Both the position numbers and the translations under genes were made by a program. This document shows, in pieces, positions 1 to 11,389 of a stretch of 64,000 bases of DNA (position 1 is the stretch's first letter; each line of letters begins with the position of its first letter). The stretch spans positions 101,041,488 through 101,105,487 of the forward strand of contig CM060984.1 in assembly GCA_030765065.1 (NCBI GenBank), written 5' to 3'. The DNA is from Deroplatys truncata (Eukaryota > Arthropoda > Insecta > Mantodea > Mantidae). Under the pieces are notes generated by a model that was given only the letters and a program-made list of their open reading frames with translations, searched no databases and was not told the DNA's origin.

Positions 1-365
1 TTTGCTTCTTTTTCAATTTTCATGTTGTATATTTTGAATTTTGAATTAAAATATGTACTATTCCATAAACAACTACATATTACTATACATGTGAGCAATT
101 ACAAAGAGGGGAAAAGGAAGAACTTGCTGACTCAGCATAATTTGGGAGGAAAATTAGTAAATGCTATAAGTTAGCAAATACTAGGTAGTATCTGTTAAGT
201 TTTTCCCGGGCAGCCTAACATTTACTACCTGCTTTTAGTAAAAGATTATTCACCTCATTTTTAGAAAGCTCTAAAACTACCTAGTACGTATGTACTTCTT
301 TTATTCACTTCACCCATTGGCTCCAAAACTAAAAGGGAAAAGGAGTATGCAGCCAGATAACACTA

Positions 366-401
<36 letters not shown>

Positions 402-1181
402 GTGCATATAGTAGCGTATGTGTGTGTGTATTGTCGCGTCGGAAACATTATTGCTCTGTATAATATATTGTTGAACTAATTATTGCGCTTGTAACTTTGA
501 ATTCTTGTCCGACGCGGCATACTTCCCTCCAATTCCTAATCAAGGGGGATGAAAGCAGGTTGAGGGAAGAGCCTCTTATTCTGATAGCGTGGGTCTGTGA
601 GTGAGTAGCGTCAGTCTAGAGTAGGTCTTCTGAGTGTGCGGTTTGTATGTAGGAGTGGGTGTTGCCGTGTGTATGCGTGGGACAGCTCCTCCAGTGTTTG
701 TAATCTTTTGTGTACAATATAGTGCACCTTATTAATTACAATAAACCGGAATTAAATGTGAATTTATATGTATTATTTATAAATATCCCACACTCGCTTA
801 GTTTTTTGCAGCAATTCTTGGTATCTCTTTGTGTGCCGCTGAGTTTACGTCCCTCAATGTGTATGCCGGGGTAACTAAATTTAATATTTTTAGCTGCAAA
901 CCTTTCGGCCTCACCCCGGTGTATAACAATATTTAACTGTAAGCTTGTGGTACCGTTTTCTTTTTAGCGGATAAGCATTTGGTAACATTGTTACCAGCGC
1001 TGTAATCAACGTCATCTTCTGTTTGATCGCAACAAATGTAGGTTGCAATGAACTTACAACAGCCAATTGTAAAATCAACGCATATTTTGCAAATATCTTA
1101 GCAAGGTAATCTTAGAATTTAATATTTTTACACATTGTAGAGACCGAGAACGTTTGATTCGTATGCTACACTTAGGGCAGC
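1..1181. other. Gene-free stretch, possible old LTR debris
   Basis: No coding signal is visible. Around 415-790 there is a pair of inverted motifs (GCGTCGGA near 437, TCCGACGC near 508) followed by AATAAA near 742, which could be a decayed LTR, but no ends or target duplications can be seen. The rest is AT-rich sequence without recognisable features. Confidence 0.3.
366..401. repeat. (ATT)n microsatellite
   Basis: An uninterrupted run of the trinucleotide ATT, about 12 units. Confidence 0.95.
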
Positions 1182-1434
1182 GTGCACCATGTTGGAATAA
1201 ATTGCTTCGGAAGTAACGATTACTAAAGAAGTCCGTAATAAGGAAGTAGGTTACTACGGGAAAAAAATTTACTCCGGAAGTAACGTTGTAGAGCTCAATT
1301 ACAATTTACTCTTTTTGTTACGACTGAAGCAAGAGCTCATTACTCCCGGAGGCGTTGTTTTGTTTACACGATTTACTTGACACGATCATGAATAAGGTTA
1401 TGTGCTATAGGAAAAGGGGGTAAACGTCAGCGAA

Positions 1435-1614
1435 AAAGATAAGTTTTTGTTGTTAGAGATAAAGAAAATCAATTTAAACAATATATGTGTGCAAAGAACG
1501 TGTTATAAAGGTGCGGAAGAGAAATGCTGGAAAACCGTGATGGACGAGTTTAATGCTTCGAGCGATGGGAAACGTACTGAAGAGCAGCTTAAAATTTGGA
1601 AACAACGTTTCTAA
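1435..1614 (+). pseudogene. Myb/SANT-like DNA-binding domain remnant
   Basis: Reading from 1435, about 59 residues follow the layout of insect Myb/SANT-like (MADF/zeste-type) domains. There is an N-terminal LLLEIKK helix, then EEKCWKTVMDEFNA with the conserved tryptophan, then a TEEQLKIW helix ending in a stop. A stop lies shortly upstream and the middle looks altered, as if shifted, around residues 12-25. Such domains occur in Harbinger second ORFs and also in host regulators. The position inside a pair of terminal inverted motifs favours a transposon origin. There is no start codon and no sign of function. Confidence 0.4.
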
Positions 1615-2354
1615 TCTTCATTTTGCATTGCAGATCATTTGCGTGTTAATGAAGAAATACTCTTTCCATCTTCGAAAAAGTTCGCCGTATTCACGAATGA
1701 GCACAAAATAGTAACATGCGTGCAGTCAATTCCACCCACAATGTGTGGGAAATCTGCAAAAGTGAAGAAGAATTGCCTTTTATTTTTTCAACATTCATGT
1801 ATGTTTATATGTGTAGGTACCTTGCTCTTAACCTCAAAAGCGCTCTAACAACGCGATGAAATATATGACCAGTAGACACATGGCGAACATTTGTTTATAA
1901 GTTCACCTGTAGGCATTACGGTGAACTTTACTTAACGTGACGTGAAGCTAAGAAACGCTGGTAAACTAAAGGTCTAGTTGGCATGCACTTAACGTAATCG
2001 GAATGATTCTTGTTTGATAGTTCTTTTATTTGAGCTAGTGCTTCACGCCGATTGGTTCTAATTACCATGTCTCAAACTTGACATAATGGAAAGGAAAAGT
2101 TTGACATTGTGAAACTCTTCAGTTTCGTCGCGTTAAGTCAATCCTAAATATCTCCATTTAATACAGTGTTAGACTGCCACGTTACGTTAAATTATCGTAA
2201 TGCCGATTTAAGTGGTATCTAAAATGAGGCATAACAATACAGTAATTGCAGTTTGGTTTATAGAGCTGAATTCCTGTCTGAGTTTTGTTGTAAATTCTCT
2301 CCAAGCAGATTCAAAAGGCATGTAAAACATTCTTTCCTAAGGCCGAAACGTTAG

Positions 2355-2359
2355 TTAAA

Positions 2360-2397
<38 letters not shown>

Positions 2398-2537
2398 CTC
2401 TGTATACGTATCATGTGGTTCTCATATACCACTATCGCATTACCGTTATTTTCTTCGTCGAGATCATCATTATAACCCAAGTAATCGCTGTTTTCTTCAT
2501 CGAGATCATCAATGTAACCTAAGTAATCCATGAACAC
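2355..2537 (-). pseudogene. Short acidic ORF, possible transposase N-terminus
   Basis: The ORF starts at 2537 and contains a tandem pair of acidic segments (YLGYIDDLDEEN and YLGYNDDLDEEN), then runs into the CT/GA microsatellite and reads out as Arg-Glu repeats. Acidic N-termini of this kind occur in Harbinger transposases. The remainder is lost, and the ORF may be chance. Confidence 0.2.
2361..2394. repeat. (CT)n microsatellite
   Basis: A run of about 17 CT units interrupting the Harbinger-like element. Confidence 0.95.
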
Positions 2538-3238
2538 ATCAAAATATCTTCCTCCAAATACGATACGGTATTCCAGTTCAATCGGTAGGTTAGTTACTCC
2601 ATCGAGGTCGCGAGAGTAAATTCTAACCTATATTTATGCTGTATTTAATTCCGTAGTAACATACTATATGACGGTGCTCTCCCACATTTACTTTTGCGGT
2701 AATTTAATCTGGGAGTATCTGAAAGGAGTAAAATGCTTCGGAACTAGTTTACTCTCGTATGGAAATCGCCGAGTGTTGACTTGAATAGTAGTTTACTACG
2801 AAAGTAGAGCTTACTCTAGGTTGGTGCACTCCGCAATTAGTCCGTACTTTCAGGATTAATGCGTAAATTCGTGTACAGCGCCAATTATATATAGATGCTG
2901 TTATTTTATGTTCAAACCTATTTTGCGTTATCATAACATTGTGAGGTTCGGTAGTAGCACAGAAAGTAAAGCAATACAATTTTATGAAGAGTTAAGTACT
3001 TTCTCTCTTCTTTTTACAGATACAGAAAAAAATCCCCATTTAATGCAGTTTGTACCTCCATGTCAGCATCATGAAGGGCGATATCACTGCTGTGCTGTTT
3101 TTAGAAAACCCAACAAAAGTGAGCAAGATAAGAGGCTATTTTATTTAATGACAGTGAAAACTCCAAAATGAGGTAGAATTCGTGTAGATGCTCCAGTATA
3201 TGTATAAACAAAATTCAATAAGTGTGCATTACCATTTG

Positions 3239-3900
3239 CGCACAGGAAGTTTAAAGTATTTCCTGTGTGTGCTCAATTCTTCAGGAAATGGTTTTGCATT
3301 GGCGTAACTCACACCATTATTATAGCCAAACGTATTAAAGATGGAATAGATGTTGCTGATAGACGAGGGGTTGACCTAAAGCTCTTAAATGTATGACTAA
3401 AAGAAAAACCTATTGAAAGCTTTTTAACAAAATTAAGAGCTACCGAAAGCCATTACTCCAAAAATAAAGCCAAGAGATTGTACCTGCCTTCAAATCTAAG
3501 CATTAATAAATTATTCAAAATATATTACAGTTCCGCAGGAGATAAGTTAAAAGTGAAAAAGTCATTTTTCATTAAAATCTTTCCAACTAAATTTAATCTG
3601 GGTTTCGCAGTTCAGCCACAAATGCCTGCAGCTTTTGTCTGAGGATGCGTCATAAAATCCAATAACCTTCAGATGAAGCAGACAAAACTATGGCCATAGC
3701 ACACAAAATGAAAGCCAAAACTTTACTTACACTAATGAAGGAGCAAGCAGTTGGGAGCAAAACTTTTGTTTTCGATCTGCAAGTATAACTTTTACCAAAG
3801 CTAACGATAGGAGAAGCTTATTACTCTCGTCAGATTTTATTGTACAACTGGTGTGTAACAGAGTAAATGCTAAAGAAGTTTTTCGTATGGACTCCCAGGT
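3239..3900 (+). pseudogene. Degenerate copy of a multicopy insect transposon-type gene
   Basis: Broken reading frames preserve landmarks in the order found in a large insect protein family that I recognise but cannot name. These are a VCxxFF-like segment near 3260, DVADRRG near 3350, then ATESHYSKNKAKRLYLPSNL near 3440-3500 (family pattern ESHY..R.YL...L.I). FPTKFNLGF follows near 3590, and FVFDLQ near 3768 precedes a tyrosine-rich YYSRQILLYNW segment near 3820. Several stops and frame changes interrupt it. A good splice-acceptor-like tract (pyrimidine run ending TTTTTACAG at 3020) precedes a possible upstream exon at 3021-3171. It is a relic, not a working gene. Confidence 0.4.
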
Positions 3901-3920
3901 TGCTGGGAGAAGGTCTAAAA

Positions 3921-4190
3921 TTAAATTAAATTGAGTTTTATTAATGGACGCTCTTTAACTCCTGTGGTCCTTAGCGTCCCATTCTATACTGGGCGTGAAA
4001 GGCCGGCAATTTTGCTCAGAAGCCTCTATATTAGGCTTGAGGCTCTTTTACGTGCCGTAAATCTACGACACGGGACCGCCGGCTTTACTTCCCTTCCGAA
4101 GGAAGCCATGCTAAGAAATTTTACCCCCGAAAAAATCTGTCGCCCTCCGCCCTGCGACCGCGGGAACTATGCCTAAGCATGGTAACCACT
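3921..4190 (-). mobile_element. tRNA-derived SINE, family S1, copy 1
   Basis: This is the same sequence, about 80% identical, as the copy at 7165-7450. On the minus strand the element starts near 4190, runs through a CGGAGGG-rich body, and ends near 3921 in a tail resembling AATAAAACTCAATTTAAT. The tRNA-like head is worn in this copy. Confidence 0.6.
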
Positions 4191-4490
4191 ACAACACAGA
4201 TAACGACAGGGAGAAGGACTGAAGAAGTCAGCTCAGTTGTTACAAATGTTCTTAGTAAATCACAATTTGATAAATCCACTACTGGAGTAAGGTTCTTCAC
4301 AGATGGTTGCTGTATACACGCTTTGTCTTTCTGGTTGCTGGAGCATTCACCATCACATATAATAGATTCTACCATTGTTTATCCAGTTCGTGAGCATTCA
4401 TTTCTGTCCGCAGATAGGGTTTTTGGGCAGTTGAACAAGAATCCAGCTTCCAGGAATTCCGAGTCCAGACGAATGTGTGAAACTATATAG
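4121..4490. other. Unrecognised unique sequence with short ORFs
   Basis: Both strands are open for 80-100 codons here (for example plus 4179-4490). I find no family motif, signal peptide or splice context. The opposing ORFs probably shadow one another in moderately GC-rich sequence. Confidence 0.15.
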
Positions 4491-4607
4491 AGAGGTGAGA
4501 GATCTAATAGTTTTGGGAGTGGATTGGATGGTTAAACATTATAAGGAACTTACATGGACTTTGAAAAAACTTGATGGTATTAATGACATGAAGAGAATTC
4601 ACTTAAG

Positions 4608-5442
4608 AAAAACCTGATATGTTGCACTCACATGTCTGTCTCTACTCTTGTACAAACTATTTATACAAACGCTTATTCTCCATCTATTCGTGTTAATCGA
4701 GATATCGAGATGTTAATCTTATTGCTAATTTTCTTGTAGATCGAAGGGGAACTGGTAGGCTTTAAGCGATAGTCAAATATTTTAGGAGTCGGTTCCTAAG
4801 TGGAGCATTCCATTCTCTTTGCATGTTCAGGACATATAAAAACGAATAACGAATTTCCATTTAAGAAGTATGTGTTGGAAAATTCAAACAAGTAATGAAT
4901 ATCTCGGAAATGGCTCACTGGACAATAAAATATGTGCTTCAACGAGATGTACATTTTTTGTGTAGTAAACTTTTGTGTATATCTTACGGTTTACAAGCTG
5001 TGCGAAAGTCATTCAGAATGAAAACGACTTTTGGGTACGTTCTCAGAAAATTCAAGATACAGGTTTCATTTGCCATGAAAATAGCTTTAACATATGATAT
5101 TTTAATCAATTTCGTTGAAGCCATTTTTGATAAAGTAAAAATTTTCTAAAAATGTTCCGTGTAAAGGGTAGTCTGGGGTGGGGAATTTTCTTGAAAATCT
5201 TCATGTCGCATCCCTGGAAGATACTAAACTGAAATACCAAGTTTGGTATTTATCCGACTTTTCGTTTTTGAGTTATGCTTTTCACAGATTGCCAGACAGA
5301 AACACGCGGACATCTTTCCAAAACTGATTTATTTGGATTCAGGGCACCTCAAAACATGTATTTTCGGTAAAATCTCTGTATCGAATTTTTGGGTGGAATG
5401 CAATAATTCCCCTACTTACTATACATAGTACAGAAAGTAAAA
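4608..5442 (-). mobile_element. A/B repeat, full-length diverged copy (B then A, reverse)
   Basis: It begins with the B terminus (TGTTGCACTCACATG near 4620) and passes the junction near 4860. It then continues through the reverse A module: CATGTAAAGGGTAGTCTGGGG near 5158, the GTTCACAG core at 5280 with almost no microsatellite left, and the terminus near 5430. It is diverged by perhaps 15-20% from the young copies. Confidence 0.75.
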
Positions 5443-6530
5443 ACTGGTACAGGCGAAAACATTGGTATTAAAATGAAGTCAGAAACCGCTTACCGCTGTG
5501 AGGATCCTTCAAAGAAATTTATATCGATGGTAAAAGGGGAAAAATGTCCAACAGAGATGCTTGAGACAGATGCTTGGTCACTCATACAAAAAAAGAGAAG
5601 GAAGATGGGAGGAAGCTGTTAACAGCAAGGTTTGGGGAAAGTTGGAAGGATGTGGATGACTTATCTTTTTTTCAAAGAATGTACTATCAGTAATTCAATC
5701 ACTATGGAGCAATTGAAACTGTTCTCTGCGATTGTGCAAGAAGAATGTGCAACTGAAAATTTGCTCTAATTATGTGAATGGGCAGCTTGTTGGCATTTGA
5801 AAAGTTCATAAGTTATTTTGCAGGACTCATAAAGATGTTACTGTAAACTCCGAAATTTCTGCATCAAATTTTCATTCTGAATTTGTTAAAGTGATTCAGG
5901 ACCAAGTGCTGGCAATTTGTTGTTGCGTGTGTTGATGTTTGTGCCATTTGTATAAATTTCCTCCTCATGTAAAAGCAGAAAACAATGGGCATAATTCCTT
6001 AAGGGTGGAGATTGATGTATAGTTGCAGGCTTAAATCTCTTAGAGACATTATTTTGAATATTTCATATTTTTTGTTGTCAGATCAAAACGCAATATGTCC
6101 ATAAAATTGTTTCAAAATACAAAATTCAAACTAAAACTTTGTTTTAGCATCTATAGTTTTTGTGATCCTTTTTAGATATCAATCACAATTACTATTAACT
6201 CTGCAAAATAACAGAGAATTCAAATTTGTATCTTAAATGGTTTTTACATTTCCTGAACGTTTTGTACTATGTGACATTTTGCGTTTGGATTAGTTGCTCC
6301 TCACATACGCTGACATTGTTATTAATACAAATGTCCTGTACGCTATTTCAAAATTAGGCAGGTAAACATTTTTAAAACTCATTGGTTAAAAGCTTACCGT
6401 TATAACAAAAGATATTTCAGCGGTGTCTCTTTTAAGCCAACAAACTGCCTTCTTTGAACCAAAAGAATGTAGCGAATATGTGTGATGCACGCAGACTAGG
6501 TTAGGTAATGTCAGGCAGTTATGAAAGCGG
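5443..6530. other. Gene-free stretch, unrecognised
   Basis: A broken coding-like segment near 5480-5760 has stops in every frame and no family I recognise. The remainder is AT-rich with no identifiable element. Confidence 0.3.
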
Positions 6531-6536
6531 CAGCTG

Positions 6537-6548
6537 TATATATAAAAG
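6537..6548 (+). promoter_or_regulatory. TATA box upstream of a small ORF
   Basis: TATATATAAAAG lies about 83 bases upstream of the ATG at 6631. A possible initiator (TTCAGG) sits about 30 bases downstream of the box. The spacing fits an RNA polymerase II core promoter, but chance is possible in AT-rich DNA. Confidence 0.3.
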
Positions 6549-6630
6549 ATAGAAGCATATTTTCTTTTTAATGTTCAGGTACCGGTACATATTACAAATT
6601 CACTGCACTTAAACAGAAAACATTTTAAAA

Positions 6631-6855
6631 ATGCATGAAGAGTCATATAACAAAGCAGGTTTGTCATCATTGCTGCTCGCCTATGTGCTGTTTCTTTCAT
6701 TTGCACGAACCTCTGAACACATCTTTTGGGCAGCTGCTTTTATTAAAACAACACTCGACCCAAAGGTGTTGTATGTTCTCTCGATATTGCCTTCTCACCT
6801 CCTGAAGATCGTCGTCCACCCAGCCAGAGGGTACTCCCAGCAGTTCACCTGTTAA
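6631..6855 (+). CDS. Hypothetical small secreted or membrane protein
   Basis: A 74-codon ORF begins 83 bases after a TATA box. After a short polar start, residues 11-26 form a hydrophobic stretch (LSSLLLAYVLFLSFA) that could serve as a signal peptide or anchor, followed by a second hydrophobic segment around residues 46-60. I do not recognise the family. There is no poly(A) signal close by and no clear splice donor. It may be a real small gene or a chance ORF in a non-repetitive island between an old element and a SINE. Confidence 0.22.
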   Translation: MHEESYNKAGLSSLLLAYVLFLSFARTSEHIFWAAAFIKTTLDPKVLYVLSILPSHLLKIVVHPARGYSQQFTC

Positions 6856-7164
6856 CAGAAGCTCAAATTTAAACTAGTTCGTCTTTAAACAGCAGAGATG
6901 CGCAAACACACAGCAATGATAGCGGGGATTTCAGAAACAAGATAACAGCACAAAAATGCAGTGGTGTCAATAAATGTTTTTTCTTTCATTTATACAGCCA
7001 CTTTTAACTGCTACCAAGAATAAGGAGCAATTAAAATGTACAGTTATCCAAGCGCCGTGTTTATTACGCATAACCTACATTCGCCATATTGAAAGATAGT
7101 AAAAAGCTACAATGCTCAGGCACTTAGAGAGTTAATTGAGAGTTAATTTTCTTTTTGGGGGGGG

Positions 7165-7450
7165 ATTAAATTGAGTTTTATTTATGGACGCTCTTTAACT
7201 GCTATGGTTCTTAATGTCCCATTCCATATTGGGCGTGAAAGACCGGAAATTTTTCTCAGAGGCCTCTTTATCAGGCTTGAGGTTCTTTTAGTGCCGTAAA
7301 TCTGCGATACGGGACCACTGACTTTACTTCCCCTCCGAAGAAAGCCAAGGATTTTCATGCCCGAAAAAATCCATCGCCCTCCGCCGAGTTTGAACCCCGC
7401 TACCTCGGGAACTAGAGACTAGCATGGTACCCTAGATCACGGAGGACAAC
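7165..7450 (-). mobile_element. tRNA-derived SINE, family S1, copy 2
   Basis: On the minus strand the head near 7440 has a tRNA-like arrangement with a B-box-like GGGGTTCAAACTC near 7400. The body is shared with 3921-4190, and the tail is ATAAATAAAACTCAATTTAA at 7170. G-runs flank both sides (7155-7164 and 7453-7460) and may be the target duplication. A tail fragment of the same family is at 8311-8340. Confidence 0.6.
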
Positions 7451-7735
7451 TTGGGGGGGGTTGGTATTAACTTCTAAATATGCGCATTTCATAACTATTG
7501 TTACTAGGGGCAAGAAGAACGATGGTATTCAAGAACTACAAAAATTACTCTCTCTACAAAGCTGGATATTAGCTTTTTCAGCTTCCAGAAAGACGAATAT
7601 GAGTAACATAAACTCAATTTGATAATATTCCTACATTATGAAGAACATTAACTTATTAATTCCGAATCAGAGTAATCTAGCATTAATGAAAGTAGTGAAA
7701 TTCGGGATCTAAAAGTTCCCGAATAAGTTATTATT

Positions 7736-7936
7736 GGAAAGGTGGATTCAGATAACTGAAAAATTCAATACCATAGTCGAGATTTGAACCACGGATCTTC
7801 CGGTTTCCTCATTTGGGGAATTTAATGTCGTACCGCAAGTTGTCATGGTAGTTCAGTTGATTAAGAAAACCGGAATATCCGCGGTTCAAATTCCGGCTTG
7901 GCATTGAATTTTTCAGTCGTCTGATTCTACCTTTCC
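7736..7936. mobile_element. Foldback element made of tRNA-like halves, family S2 copy 1
   Basis: The left arm (from GGAAAGGT, 7736) and the right arm (ending ACCTTTCC, 7936) are inverted copies of about 85 bases. Each contains a tRNA B-box-like motif (GGTTCAAATTCC on the plus strand near 7890, its complement near 7785). A box-A-like TAGTTCAGTTGATTAAG lies at 7855. It is related to the larger foldback at 43783-44251. Confidence 0.6.
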
Positions 7937-8589
7937 AACCTTGTGCTCACACGGCTTGTGTGAAAGAACAATTAATTACCAAGTTGTTGTTATTTATTAC
8001 TTCTTCATTCCCTGTCTTCAGCATTCTAATCCAAGTTGCTTTGCTCAGTAAAACATTGAAGAATACAACCGTTTGGTAATTTTTAATGGTAATTTGGAAC
8101 TTTTAATGCGTAAATAACGGGGTTTCTCTGATTAAAACTTTCTTTGCGGTAGATTTCGTCAATGTTTACTCGTTTTCAATATAGCGGTCAGCATGCTTTC
8201 ATTTTCATTTAGTGTTTATTCTGTCTTCTCCCTATTCTATAAGGCTACATTCATATCGCCGGTTTTTACCTGAGAAAAAATTGATAGTTATATTAACTCA
8301 CTGAAATATAGGATTTAATTGAGTTTTATTTATTGCATGTTGTAAAACAATCCCCCATCCATACTTAACATAGTCTAAACATTGTCATAGGACAAGGAAG
8401 GTTTTAATTGTAGAAAATGTCATCCCAGAATCTAACCTGCTGACACTAGTTAGCAGAGGCAGTCTGTAGCAGATTGTTTCTGGAGAAATTTATTTACGTG
8501 TACGTCACAAGCAGTAGAGTATTCTTTTATTGTTGTTTGTAGTACTAAACGAAAACAACAAGAACAAGATCGGTCAGACTGCTTCTGTG

Positions 8590-8870
8590 ATCTGGTGCAA
8601 ACCTCCAAAACCAGAGGCCCCAGTTGGAGGGTGGGAACTTTTTTTAGCCAGAATTATTGCCCATCCTCCCTAGAGTCTGGAAGTATGAGTGAGTGTGTGC
8701 ATGCGTCTGTGAATTTAATCTTTAAAAAGAAAAACCAAAGTAAAAACCCAAAGATTAACGCAATTGTTAACGAGTAAACGTCATTGCCACGAGAAATTGT
8801 TCCAGAGGCAAAGGCGCCGATATGACTTTAGTTATTAAAGGCAGCATATAAATAGAAGAAAAAGAAAAAG
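8590..8870 (+). mobile_element. Possible SINE-like repeat, family S4 copy 1
   Basis: It shares blocks such as CTGGAAGTATGA (with a preceding CCAGAAT block) with 13090-13250 and ends in an A-rich tail (AAGAAAAAGAAAAAGAG). The tRNA-like head is unclear. An open frame of 60 codons from 8595 is judged accidental. Confidence 0.35.
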
Positions 8871-8879
8871 AGAAGAAAA

Positions 8880-9377
8880 TCTGATGTGTTACACTCACAT
8901 GACCTTCTCTACTCTTGTACAAACTATTTTTACAAATGCTTATTCTCCATATGCTTCATGTTATGCGAGATGTTAATCTTATTGCTAATTTTCTTGTAGG
9001 TACAAGGAGAATATGGTAGACTTTAAGTGACAGTCAAATCTTTTACCAGTTATGCAAAAGTCGTTCACAATGAAAAACACTTTTGGAGACATTCCCAGAA
9101 AATTCGAGATATACATTTCATTTGTCATGAAAATATCTTAAACATATGATATTTTAATCAAAATCGTTAGAGCCATTTTTGAGAAAATTAAAATTGTCGG
9201 AAAATGTTCCATGTAAAGGGTAATCTGGGGTGGGGGGATTTTCTTGAAAACCTTCGTGTCACATCTCTGGAAGATACTGAACCTAAATACAAAGTTTGGT
9301 GTTTATTCGGCTGTTCGTTTCTGAGTTATGCTGTTCACAGACACACACACACGGACATGTTACCAAAAATGCTTTTT
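8880..9377 (-). mobile_element. Older A/B copy, left half (split by array 1)
   Basis: It starts with the reverse B terminus (TCTGATGTGTTACACTCACA) and has an internal deletion near 9043. It continues through reverse A to the core, and stops at CCAAAAATGCTTTTT, exactly in the T-run found in intact reverse copies. The missing remainder reappears at 12971-13081. Confidence 0.8.
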
Positions 9378-9514
9378 ACTTTCTCTACTACGTATAGTAA
9401 GTAGGGGAAGTATTGCATTCCACCCAAAAATTCGATACCGAGATTTCACAGGAAATACATGTTTTGAGACCTCCTGAATCCAAAAAAAGCATTTTTGGAA
9501 ACATGTCCGTGTGT

Positions 9515-9553
<39 letters not shown>

Positions 9554-10057
9554 TGTGTGTGTGTCTGTGTGTGTGTGTCTGTGTGTGTGTGTCTGTGAAC
9601 AGCATAACTCAAAAACGAACAGTCGGATAAACACCAAACTTGGTATTTAGGTTCAGTATCTTCCAGAGATGCGACACGAAGGTTTTCAAGAACATCCCCC
9701 CACCCCAGACTACCCTTTACATGGAAGATTTTTCGAAAATTTTAATTTTCTCAAAAATGGCTCTAACGATTTTGATGAAAATATCATATGTTTAGGGTAA
9801 TGTCATGACAAATGAAATGTATATCTCGAATTTTCTGGGAATGTCTCCAAAAGTGTTCTTCATTGTGAACGACTTTTGCGTAACTGGTAAACCATAAGAG
9901 ATAGACAAAATTTTACTACACAAAAAATGTAGATCTCGTTAAAATACACAACTTATGTCATATACATTTCTTTTGTTGAGTGAACCGTTTTCGAGATATT
10001 GCTTGTTATTTCCTTAAATTTTCCAATACTTATACTTTTTCTCAAATTCGTTATTCA
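9378..10057 (+). mobile_element. A module 1 of array 1
   Basis: The head is ACTTTCTCTACTACGTATAG and the GT/GTCT microsatellite is at 9507-9597. The tail is CAAATTCGTTATTCATT before the T-run. It has the longest microsatellite in array 1. Confidence 0.85.
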
Positions 10058-10062
10058 TTTTT

Positions 10063-10730
10063 ACTTTCTCTACTACGTATAGTAAGTAGGGGAAGTATTG
10101 CATTCCACCCAAAAATTCGATACCGAGATTTCACCGGAAATACATGTTTTGAGAATCACTGAATCCAAAAAAAGCATTTTTGGAAACATGTCCGTGTGTG
10201 TGTCTGTCTGTGTGTCTGTGTGTCTGTGTGTCTGTCTGTCTGTGTGTCTGTGTGTCTGTGTGTCTGTGAACAGCATAACTCAAAAACGAACAGTCGGATA
10301 AACACCAAACTTGGTATTTAGGTTCAGTATCTTCCAGAGATGCGACACGAAGGTTTTCAAGAAAATCCCCCCACCCCAGACTACCCTTTACATGGAACAT
10401 TTTTCGAAAATTTTAATTTTCTCAAAAACGGCTCTAACGATTTTGATTAAAATATCATATGTTTAAGATATTGTCATGACAAATAAAATGTATATCTCGA
10501 ATTTTCTGGGAATGTCTCCAAAAATATTCTTCATTGTGAACGACTTTTGCATAACTGGTAAACCATAAGAGATAGACAAAATTTTACTACACAAAAAATG
10601 TAGATCGCGTTAAAATACACAACTTATGTCATATACGTTTCTTTTGTTGAGTGAACCGTTTTCGAGATATTGCTTGTTATTTCCTTAAATTTTCCAATAC
10701 TTATACTTTTTCTCAAATTCGTTATTCATT
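10063..10730 (+). mobile_element. A module 2 of array 1
   Basis: Same layout, with a core of mixed GTGT and GTCT units at 10191-10268. Confidence 0.85.
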
Positions 10731-10734
10731 TTTT

Positions 10735-11382
10735 ACTTTCTCTACTACGTACAGTAAGTAGGGGAAGTATTGCATTCCACCCAAAAATTCGATACCGAGA
10801 TTTCACCGGAAATACATGTTTTGAGACCTCCTGAATCCAAAAAAAGCATTTTTGGAAACATGTCCGTGTGTGTGTCTGTGTGTGTGTGTGTGTGTGTGTG
10901 TCTGTGTGTCTGTGTGTGTGTGAACAGCATAACTCAAAAACGAACAGTCGGATAAACACCAAACTTGGTATTTAGGTTCAGTATCTTCCAGAGATGCGAC
11001 ACGAAGGTTTTCAAGAAAATCCCCCCACCCCAGACTACCCTTTACATGGAACATTTTTCGAAAATTTTAATTTTCTCAAAAATGGCTCTAACGATTTTGA
11101 TGAAAATATCATATGTTTAAGATAATATCATGAGAAATGAAATGTATATCTCGAATTTTCTGGGAATGTCTCCAAAAGTATTCTTCATTCTGAACGACTT
11201 TTGCATAACTGGTAAACTATAAGAGATAGACAAAATTTTACTACACAAAAAATATAGATCGCGTTAAAATACACAACTTATGTCATATACATTTCTTTTG
11301 TTGAGTGAACCGTTTTCGAGATATTGCTTGTTATTTCCTTAAATTTTGCAATACTTATACTTTTTCTCAAATTCGTTATTCA
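10735..11382 (+). mobile_element. A module 3 of array 1
   Basis: Same layout, with a short core at 10864-10922. It is followed by a B module across an uninterrupted TTTTTTT junction, the arrangement seen in full-length A+B copies. Confidence 0.85.
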
Positions 11383-11389
11383 TTTTTTT

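Larger units (their letters stand above)
1182..2829. mobile_element. Decayed Harbinger-like DNA transposon
   Basis: The outer ends carry the same inverted motif, GTGCACCA at 1182-1189 and TGGTGCAC at 2822-2829, followed inward by similar GTAA/TTAC-rich sequence (for example TCGGAAGTAA on the left and TTTACTACGAAAG on the right). The left half encodes a Myb/SANT-like domain. On the other strand a short acidic ORF resembles the N-terminus seen in some Harbinger transposases. Harbinger elements typically carry a transposase and a Myb-like protein. No catalytic DDE domain remains, and no clear 3-bp target duplication can be fixed, so the family call is inference. Confidence 0.35.

Noticed and set aside
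4179-4490. 103-codon plus-strand ORF as a gene
   Set aside because: It has no motif or splice context and an equally open antisense frame.
9360-9637. His-Thr and Cys-Val repeat ORFs across GT-rich tracts here and at the same site in every A copy
   Set aside because: They are translations of the GT/GTCT microsatellite in the A module and its flanks, open in several frames at once. They are not genes.
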